From: a virus | Virus record (IMG/VR): IMGVR_UViG_3300045996_002769 | Location: 1-25,778 of that record | Direction: 5' to 3' (one strand) | Length of the DNA: 25,778 nucleotides | Notes under the pieces: model-generated | Databases searched by the model: none | What the model saw: only the letters and a program-made list of their open reading frames with translations | What the model was told of the DNA's origin: nothing | Position numbers and translations under genes: made by a program | In this document: piece by piece, positions 15,345 to 21,416 of the stretch | Numbering within the stretch: the stretch's first letter is position 1 | How the letters are laid out: every line of letters starts with the position of its first letter

Positions 15345-15416
15345 TCGGAGGTAGCTCAGCGGTAGAGCTTCGGTGCCACCCACCGACGGTCGCGGGTTCG
15401 AGTCCCGCCCTCCGCA
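15345..15416 (+). tRNA. tRNA-like gene with an abnormal anticodon arm (nominal Val CAC)
   Basis: A cloverleaf of 72 bases. The acceptor is TCGGAGG/CCTCCGC (6 of 7 pairs, with a U1-C72 mismatch). Then come U8 A9, a D arm GCTC-AGCGGTA-GAGC, an anticodon stem TCGGT/ACCGA, variable CGGTC, and a perfect T arm GCGGG-TTCGAGT-CCCGC with discriminator A. No CCA is encoded. The 7-base anticodon loop is GCCACCC: position 33 is C instead of the near-universal U, and position 37 is C instead of a purine. Read in register the anticodon is CAC (Val). G32 and C38 could also pair, shrinking the loop. It may be a decayed or repurposed tRNA. It sits between two replication genes. Confidence 0.7.
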
Positions 15417-15425
15417 TTTAGTCGT
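15413..15425 (+). repeat. 13-bp direct repeat, copy 1, at the tRNA 3' end
   Basis: CGCATTTAGTCGT covers the last bases of the tRNA and the following leader. The same 13 bases occur at 23590-23602, about 8.2 kb downstream, and GAAG follows at equal distance in both. The two copies bracket the primase-to-polymerase block. Confidence 0.5.
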
Positions 15426-15453
15426 CAAGGAAGATGTTGCAGGGAAGGTGACC

Positions 15454-18348
15454 ATGGAGATGCAGCTCACAGCCATCAGCGTGCTCGCGGAGCTCGAGCG
15501 CATCGGCTGGCAGTTCGAGCCGGCCGGCGGGGACGAGCTCCGGGTGTGCTGCCCGGCGCACCAGGAGAAGAGGCCGTCCTGCGCGGTCAACGTCGTCAAG
15601 CGGATGTGGAAGTGCCAGTCCGCCGGCTGCGGCCGGTCCGGGGACATAGTGACGTTCGTGGCCCTGGCCCTGAGCCAGGCCAGCGGGACCGTGATCACGC
15701 GCGGCACCGTCTGGGCGGACATGGTCGAGCGGTACGGAATCAGCACCGACAAGACCGTGGACATGGGCGTGATCGAGAGGAACCACGATGCGATATGGGC
15801 GTGCCCGATCCTGCAGGAGCTCTACGACCGAGGCCTCAGCGACGACACCATCCGCGAGCGGCGGCTCGGCTTCGACCGCGGCCGCATCCAGATCCCCGTC
15901 TTCAACCAGGCCGGCCAGGTCGTCAACGTGCGGCAGTACCTCCCCGGCGCGCCGGGCCCTCAGAAGATGCGCAACCTCCGCGGCCACGGCTCTCCTCGCC
16001 TCTACCCGCTGGACCAGCTGCGCTTCGACCAGGTGGTGGTCACGGGCGGCGAGTGCAAGGCCCTCGTGCTCGCCCAGCACCTCAACGCCCACGGGGTCGG
16101 CTCGGTCTGCCTCACCGCCGGCGAGGGCGAGGGGTGGACGGACGACACGCTCAACAAGCTCAGGGGCAAGCGGGTCTACTCGTGCTTCGACGTCGACGTC
16201 GGCGGCCGCAAGGCGTCCGGGTCGTTCTGCGCCCAGGTCAACTCCCGCGCCGGCTGGGTCGGCGACGTCGTCCTCGACCTCGACGCGGAGCGGTTCCCCA
16301 AGGGCGACCCCAACGACTACTTCGGCGTGCTCAAGCGCACGGCCGACGACTTCCTCCGCCTCCTCGCGGACACCGCGAAGTGGGAGCCGCCGGTCGAGCG
16401 CGCCGAGCCCGACGCCCCGGCCACCCGAGTGCACCTATCCCAGGCGGCCAGCTCCCGGAACGCTTCTCGACGTATCAGCCTGAGGGCGACCGTCGCGGCG
16501 ATGGACACCACGCCCTACCTCGTCCCGAAGTCGATCCGCTGCACCTGCACGCGGGACCAGCAGCAGTGCGCCCAGTGCCCGATCTACGCCCAGCAGCCCG
16601 ACGAGAACGGCGCGGTCACCCGCGAGATCGGAGCGGAGTCGCCGGCCCTGTTGCAGATGATCGCGACCACGCGCAAGGGGCAGAAGCAGTCCATCACGGA
16701 GGGCCTGCGCATGCCGGCCTGCAAGGTGGTCCACTTCAAGGTGACCGAGTTCTACAACGTCGAGGACGTGCGCCTGTCGCCACAGCTCGAGATGAGCAGC
16801 CGCGCCGCGGACCACGTCGTGCAGCCGTGCATGTACGTCGGCCAGGGCCTCGAGACCAACTCGTCCTACGACCTCGAGGGCCGGGTCTTCCCTCACCCCG
16901 AGACGCAGCAAGCCGTGCTGCTCGCCAGCCGCGCCACCCCGGCCGAGGACGCGCTCGCGTCGTACAAGCCGGACGCCGACCAGCTCGACGCGCTCGGCGC
17001 GTTCCAGCCGGACGAGTGGACGCTCGAGTCGCTGACAGCCCGTCTCGGGTCCATCTACGTGGACCTCGCCGCGAACGTGACCAACATCTACCAGAGGCCG
17101 GACCTCCACCTGGCCTTCGACCTCGCCTACCACTCGGTGCTCCTGTTCAACTTCGACGGCCGCCAGACCAAGGGCTGGGTCGAGGTGCTCATCGCGGGCG
17201 ACAGCTCGCAGGGGAAGTCCGAGACCCTAATCCGACTCATGGGGCACTACGGCCTGGGCGAGCGCGTCGACTGCAAGAACGCCACCGTGGCCGGCCTGCT
17301 CGGCGGGCTCCAGCCGATGGGCAACCGGTGGATGGTGAGCTGGGGCGTGATACCGCAGCACGACAAGCGGTTCGTCGCGCTCGAGGAGCTGAAGGGCGCG
17401 ACCACCGAGGTGATCGGGAAGCTGACCGACATGCGGTCCTCCGGCGTGGCGGAGCTGCCGAAGATCGAGAAGCGGCGGGCCCACGCCCGCACGCGACTCG
17501 CGGCCGTCAGCAACCCACGCGGCGACCGCCCGCTCAAGCGGTACAACTTCGGGATCGAGGCCATCGTCGAGCTGATCGGCGGGCTCGAGGACATACGCCG
17601 CTTCGACTTCTGCTACCTGGTCGCCGGCTCGCAGGTCGACGCGACCGAGATCAACCGGCTCCAGCGCGACCGGCCGGCCGTGCCCAAGACGTACACGCCG
17701 GAGCTCTGCCGCCGGCTGGTGCTCTGGGCCTGGACCAGGACCGAGCCGCAGGTGACCTTCGAGCCGGACGCCTCCGACGCGATCCTCGCCGCGGCCATCC
17801 AGATGTGCGCCGAGTTCACGGAGATCGTGCCGATCGTGGACCGCGGGTCCATGCGCTACAAGCTGGCCCGCCTCTCGATCGCCCTGGCCTGCCGGACGTT
17901 CTCGTGCCTGGACGACGACCAGGAGGTGGTGGTCGTCCGCCGGTGCCACGTCGAGTACGTGGTCGAGTTCCTGCGGCGGACCTACTCCGACCCGGTGTTC
18001 GGCTACAAGGACTACTCGGACGCGGTCAAGATGGCCGAGGCCGTGGTGGACCCGGGCCTGGTCAAGCGGAAGATCCTGGAGACGCCGTTCCCCAAGGACT
18101 TCGTCGAGCAGATGATCCACCGCAACGAGATCGAGCCGCGGGACATCGGCGACTGGTGCGGCTGGGACCGCGGCGACGCGATCAACCTCCTCTCGTTCCT
18201 GGTGCGCAAGCACGCGCTCCAGCGGGACGGGCGGAGCTACCGGAAGACGTCAAGCTTCATCGACCTCTTGAAGGAGCTGCGCGGCTCCAAGGAGATGAAG
18301 GAGATGGAAAGGCCCGACTACATCGAGGAGTCGGGTAACCAGTACTAA
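15454..18348 (+). CDS. Primase fused to MCM-like AAA+ helicase
   Basis: 964 residues from ATG 15454, with AAGGTG upstream; an in-frame start at 15373 would lie inside the tRNA. A CHC2-type zinc finger has C33-P-A-H36 and C54-x4-C59. A TOPRIM fold has VVVTGGECKA with Glu200 and FDVDVG with Asp246 and Asp248, as in DnaG primases. Then comes a CTCTRDQQQCAQC cluster (a CxC...CxxC zinc site), like the one in MCM N-terminal domains. The AAA+ part has Walker A GDSSQGKS (582-589), FVALEE (Glu644, Glu645) in place of a usual hhhhDE Walker B, and AVSNPRGD (sensor 1, 685-692). The Walker A spacing, SNP motif and order resemble MCM-type ATPases rather than DnaB. The enzyme would unwind and prime the phage fork. 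Confidence 0.85.
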   Translation: MEMQLTAISVLAELERIGWQFEPAGGDELRVCCPAHQEKRPSCAVNVVKRMWKCQSAGCGRSGDIVTFVALALSQASGTVITRGTVWADMVERYGISTDKTVDMGVIERNHDAIWACPILQELYDRGLSDDTIRERRLGFDRGRIQIPVFNQAGQVVNVRQYLPGAPGPQKMRNLRGHGSPRLYPLDQLRFDQVVVTGGECKALVLAQHLNAHGVGSVCLTAGEGEGWTDDTLNKLRGKRVYSCFDVDVGGRKASGSFCAQVNSRAGWVGDVVLDLDAERFPKGDPNDYFGVLKRTADDFLRLLADTAKWEPPVERAEPDAPATRVHLSQAASSRNASRRISLRATVAAMDTTPYLVPKSIRCTCTRDQQQCAQCPIYAQQPDENGAVTREIGAESPALLQMIATTRKGQKQSITEGLRMPACKVVHFKVTEFYNVEDVRLSPQLEMSSRAADHVVQPCMYVGQGLETNSSYDLEGRVFPHPETQQAVLLASRATPAEDALASYKPDADQLDALGAFQPDEWTLESLTARLGSIYVDLAANVTNIYQRPDLHLAFDLAYHSVLLFNFDGRQTKGWVEVLIAGDSSQGKSETLIRLMGHYGLGERVDCKNATVAGLLGGLQPMGNRWMVSWGVIPQHDKRFVALEELKGATTEVIGKLTDMRSSGVAELPKIEKRRAHARTRLAAVSNPRGDRPLKRYNFGIEAIVELIGGLEDIRRFDFCYLVAGSQVDATEINRLQRDRPAVPKTYTPELCRRLVLWAWTRTEPQVTFEPDASDAILAAAIQMCAEFTEIVPIVDRGSMRYKLARLSIALACRTFSCLDDDQEVVVVRRCHVEYVVEFLRRTYSDPVFGYKDYSDAVKMAEAVVDPGLVKRKILETPFPKDFVEQMIHRNEIEPRDIGDWCGWDRGDAINLLSFLVRKHALQRDGRSYRKTSSFIDLLKELRGSKEMKEMERPDYIEESGNQY

Positions 18349-18360
18349 AGGAGACAGCAC

Positions 18361-19128
18361 ATGCGTGACAAGAACCTGGCACTCACGAGGGCGATGGACG
18401 CGGTCCGCGCCTTCCACACCAAGAACGGCTTCACCGTCGGGCGGCCGCTGATCCAGCCGGTCGCGGACCCGCTCTCCGAGGGCGGGGCGTCGGACCGGAT
18501 CAAGGGCCTCTCCGGCTGGCTCGCCACGCAGGCGGAGACCATGGAGTCCGGGTGCCACGTGCCCGGCACGTTCGACGACCGCGTGCTGCGGACGCACCTG
18601 ATGCTCGAGGAGCTGGGAGAGTCCTTGCAGGCCCTGGCCGCGCGCGACGAGCGTCTGCTGTTCGACGGCCTGGTCGACCTGCTCTACGTACTGGTCGGCA
18701 CCGCGGTGGCGTACGACCTCCCGCTGGCCGAGGGCTTCGAGGAGGTCCACGCGTCGAACATGACCAAGTCCCGGCAGAACACGGGCAAGGGGCGGATGTG
18801 CAAGACGGTCCAGACGGACGGCGACGTGCGCATCCGCGACAAGGGGCCGAACTACGTGCCGCCCGACCTCGAGCGCGTGCTACGCGAGTACCGCGCCCGG
18901 ACCCTGCTCGAGGCGACGGAGGTGGAGCGCAACGCCGACGCGGCCGCGTCCATGACCGTGGCCATGCGCTGCCTCCGCTGCGAGCGCGTGATCAAGGACC
19001 TGGCCCACCTCGGGGACGTGCCGATCGGGACCGAGGTCTGCACCTGCCGGACCCCAGTGACCCACCCCCACCAGATCGAGCCCAGGAGAGAACCGGGCTC
19101 CGTGGCGGAGCCCGGACCGACCAAGTGA
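18361..19128 (+). CDS. MazG-type nucleotide pyrophosphohydrolase
   Basis: 255 residues from ATG 18361, behind the strong leader AAAGGAGACAGCAC. The all-alpha NTP pyrophosphohydrolase core is at about 75-145: LEELGE (82-87, ExxE metal ligands) and FDGLVDLLYVLVGTAVAY (101-118; D102, D106), followed by 'EGFEEVHASNMTKSR', the usual ending of this phage family. These enzymes cleave NTPs or dNTPs to NMP and PPi. The last 100 residues are extra: a helix and a Cys region (MRCLRCERV, VCTCRT) that could bind zinc. A T4-like dCTPase role, clearing dCTP so that a modified form is used instead, is inferred from the neighbouring enzymes only. Confidence 0.82.
   Translation: MRDKNLALTRAMDAVRAFHTKNGFTVGRPLIQPVADPLSEGGASDRIKGLSGWLATQAETMESGCHVPGTFDDRVLRTHLMLEELGESLQALAARDERLLFDGLVDLLYVLVGTAVAYDLPLAEGFEEVHASNMTKSRQNTGKGRMCKTVQTDGDVRIRDKGPNYVPPDLERVLREYRARTLLEATEVERNADAAASMTVAMRCLRCERVIKDLAHLGDVPIGTEVCTCRTPVTHPHQIEPRREPGSVAEPGPTK
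19093..19115 (+). other. Hairpin inside the end of the MazG-like gene
   Basis: CCGGGCTCCG (19093-19102) and CGGAGCCCGG (19106-19115) form a perfect 10-bp stem with a 3-base loop, within the last codons of the gene (encoding EPGSVAEPG). It is followed 17 bases later by another stem-loop. Confidence 0.5.
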
Positions 19129-19132
19129 CTTC

Positions 19133-19169
19133 TGGCCCAGGCCGCGCCCGAAAACGCGCGCCTGGGCCA
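19133..19169 (+). terminator. Stem-loop between the MazG-like gene and the TS-family gene
   Basis: TGGCCCAGG (19133-19141) pairs with CCTGGGCCA (19161-19169) and is extended by four more pairs with one bulge (C42-G60, GCG/CGC). A GAAAA-containing loop is followed by CTTT. It starts 4 bases after the stop and is the most terminator-like structure in the window, though with only three U. Confidence 0.5.
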
Positions 19170-19242
19170 CTTTACCGAACAGACACCTAACAAGAAGGGA
19201 AGCAAGGGAATGACGACGACATCGGTGCAACTAGGAGGCCAC

Positions 19243-20346
19243 ATGCACCAGGCCTCGGCCTCGCACGTCGCCGCGTGCGTCGACGACCTCTGGGTCGAGA
19301 CGGCGCGGGACGTGCTCAAGTGGGGCCGCCAGATCGAGAGCCGCGACGGGGACTGCAAGGAGCTCCTCAACGTGTGCCTCACGCTGACGGACCCCGGGCG
19401 GAACGTGGTGACCAACCGCGTCCGCCGCTTCAACGCTACGTACTGCTCGGCCGAGCTGCTGTGGTACCTCTCCGGGCGGCGGACGGTGGAGATGCTCCTC
19501 CCGCTCGCGCCGCACTACAACCGGTTCACGAACGTGATCCACGCGGAGCAGGTCGCCTACGGGGCGTACGGCCACCGCTGGATGCAGAACCGGTCGGTCC
19601 GCCTCTCGCTCGCCGAGCTGGGCCGCCGCATGACGTGGCCGAGCGACCAGCTCAACCTCGCGGTCCGGCTGCTCAAGGACAAGCCGCTCAGCCGCCAGGC
19701 GGTGGTCACGACGTGGGAGGCGACGGACCTGGTCCACGCCGTGGCCGGCGGGATGAACGACCTGCCGTGCCAGATAGGCTTCCAGCTCCTGCTCCGCGAC
19801 GGGCGGCTCCACATGACGGTCTCCCAGCGCAGCAACGACCTGTGGCTCGGCTTCCCCTGCGACGTGTACATGGCGACCTCGATCCAGCACCTCCTGGCCC
19901 AGGAGCTCGGGGCCGGCGTGGGGACGTACCAGCACAACGTCGGGTCCATGCACGTGTACGACCGGTTCCGCGACCGCATGGTCCAGGCCATCGACGAGCA
20001 CGACCGGCTCGTGTCCATTCCGCGCACGCTGCTGACGCACGACTACCTGCTGACGCACGACTACGCGCTCGATCGATCTTGCAGCCTCGGCTCCGCCGTC
20101 GCCCGCGCGCTGGAGGCGGAGGCAAGCCTCCGCACCGGCCAGTGGTCCTGGGCGCAGGTCCAGGACTGGATGCTCGGGATGGGCGCGACCGCCGACGTCG
20201 GCGACCTGGTCCGCGACTCGGTCGTGCTGCTCGCGTCGCACTACGTGGCCCAGTCCCCGGACGGACCGCTCGAGGGCATCCGCGAGTGGGCCATGTCCGC
20301 GCTCGCCTCGCCCCTGCTGAAGGGGGTGCACCTTGCTGATCGTTGA
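19243..20346 (+). CDS. Thymidylate synthase family enzyme, predicted dCMP hydroxymethylase/methylase
   Basis: 367 residues from ATG 19243, preceded by AGGAGG; ATG 19210 would add 11 residues. Motifs include 'ELLWYLSG', 'GAYGHRW', the catalytic Cys176 in LPCQIGFQ, QRSND (Arg196, Asp199), GFPCDV and H237-x-Y239. From Cys176 onward the spacing matches E. coli ThyA without gaps: Arg +20, Asp +23, Asp207 +31, His +61, Tyr +63. At +31 ThyA has Asn177, which reads the uracil ring; here it is Asp207, as in T4 dCMP hydroxymethylase. The E. coli Trp80 site is Phe, by my alignment. So dCMP is the likely substrate and a 5-substituted dCMP the product; hydroxymethyl versus methyl cannot be decided. About 100 extra C-terminal residues are unusual. 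Confidence 0.85.
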   Translation: MHQASASHVAACVDDLWVETARDVLKWGRQIESRDGDCKELLNVCLTLTDPGRNVVTNRVRRFNATYCSAELLWYLSGRRTVEMLLPLAPHYNRFTNVIHAEQVAYGAYGHRWMQNRSVRLSLAELGRRMTWPSDQLNLAVRLLKDKPLSRQAVVTTWEATDLVHAVAGGMNDLPCQIGFQLLLRDGRLHMTVSQRSNDLWLGFPCDVYMATSIQHLLAQELGAGVGTYQHNVGSMHVYDRFRDRMVQAIDEHDRLVSIPRTLLTHDYLLTHDYALDRSCSLGSAVARALEAEASLRTGQWSWAQVQDWMLGMGATADVGDLVRDSVVLLASHYVAQSPDGPLEGIREWAMSALASPLLKGVHLADR

Positions 20347-20965
20347 GGGACCCGACGGCGTCGGCAAGACGACGCTCTGCCGGGCACTGCTCAAGCGGTT
20401 CCACGAGAACCACAAGCGGTACTCGGCCTTCCCCGTGATCTACCACCACTTCAGCCGGCCGCCGTCGTGCTGGCACTTCCCGCGCTCCTACCTGCCCTAC
20501 GTCACGCGCCACACCGTCTGCGACCGCTTCCACCTGTCGGAGATGTGCTACGCCCTGGTGCGGCCGGGCGGCGCGGACCCGTTCACGGAGAACATGGTCC
20601 GGCTGCTCGAGGCGCACCTGATGCTGGCCGGCTCCTACACGGTGCTGCTGACGGCGAGCGAGGAGTTCCTCCGCTGGCAGTGGTCGCGCAAGGGCGACAA
20701 GCAGGAGATGTACGACGTCGAGCAGGTGGTCCAGGTCAACCGCCTGTACGAGAACCTGCAGGAGCGGCACCCCGAGGCGCGGGTCGACTTCCACTTCCGG
20801 CTGGACGCGTGCAGGGAGGACTCGTTCCTCTCCCTGCGCGAGGACGTTATGGACGACATACTCATGGCGTGGTCGAGCAGGCTCGCGTACATATTCACAC
20901 ACACGGGAGACTTCTATGGAACGGTCCAGAGAGAAGTTGAAGCGGTTCGTCCAGTTCTGCGATAG
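20333..20965 (+). CDS. Deoxynucleoside monophosphate kinase (thymidylate kinase-like)
   Basis: 210 residues. The TTG start at 20333 overlaps the previous gene by 14 bases and follows a purine-rich GGGGGTG site. The P-loop GPDGVGKTT (6-14) at the very N-terminus is the thymidylate kinase type. 'VCDRFHLSEMCYALV' holds the DR(F/Y) motif that follows the Walker A domain in TMP kinases. 'LLTASEEFLRWQWSRKGDKQEMYDVEQVVQVNRLYENL' corresponds to the lid and a C-terminal helix. It should phosphorylate a dNMP to a dNDP. Next to a predicted dCMP-modifying enzyme it could serve the modified nucleotide, as T4 gene 1 does; that link is inference. The gene runs 50 bases into the next one. Confidence 0.82.
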   Translation: MLIVEGPDGVGKTTLCRALLKRFHENHKRYSAFPVIYHHFSRPPSCWHFPRSYLPYVTRHTVCDRFHLSEMCYALVRPGGADPFTENMVRLLEAHLMLAGSYTVLLTASEEFLRWQWSRKGDKQEMYDVEQVVQVNRLYENLQERHPEARVDFHFRLDACREDSFLSLREDVMDDILMAWSSRLAYIFTHTGDFYGTVQREVEAVRPVLR

Positions 20966-21416
20966 CCTCGCGGAGCTGTCGACCTGCAAGAAGCGGCAGG
21001 TGGCGTGCGTGACCTTCGACCCGTGGTTCCGCGGGGTCGGCGCGGTCGGCTACAACGGGCCGCCGGTCGGTGCGAGCAACGGGTCGTGCCCCGGACGCGA
21101 GGAGCAGGACCAGTTCGACCGGTGCGGGTGCGTCCACGCCGAGGTCAACGCCCTGGTGCGGATGCGGCCCGGCCCGGCCAACATCATGTACGTCACGGCC
21201 GCCCCTTGCAGGCACTGCGCCGGGGTGATCGTCAACAGCGGCCTGATCAAGGTCGTGCTGTGGCGGGACTTCTCGAAGAACGGCGAGGGCCTGGTCGTGC
21301 TCAACGCCGCCGACGTCCTGCAGTACCAGGTGGACGACATGTTCGACGAGAGGACCATGGCCGGCGTGCGCTTCCACACGATGCTGCTGGTCGCGAAAGG
21401 AGACAAGGGATGCTGA
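20916..21416 (+). CDS. dCMP deaminase (deoxycytidylate deaminase family)
   Basis: 166 residues from ATG 20916, with GGGAG upstream, overlapping the kinase by 50 bases. The zinc deaminase signature is complete: CVHAEVN (His74, Glu76) and APCRHCAG (Cys98, Cys101). 'YNGPPVGASNGSC' before it is the usual substrate loop of dCMP deaminases. The enzyme turns dCMP into dUMP, the thymidylate precursor. It competes for dCMP with the predicted cytosine-modifying enzyme upstream, so the pair may set the balance between T and modified C. The stop overlaps the next start. Confidence 0.9.
   Translation: MERSREKLKRFVQFCDSLAELSTCKKRQVACVTFDPWFRGVGAVGYNGPPVGASNGSCPGREEQDQFDRCGCVHAEVNALVRMRPGPANIMYVTAAPCRHCAGVIVNSGLIKVVLWRDFSKNGEGLVVLNAADVLQYQVDDMFDERTMAGVRFHTMLLVAKGDKGC

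Noticed and set aside
15546-18338. 930-codon + strand frame overlapping the primase-helicase
   Set aside because: Arg/Pro/Gly-rich alternative frame of a GC-rich gene. The primase frame has all the motifs.
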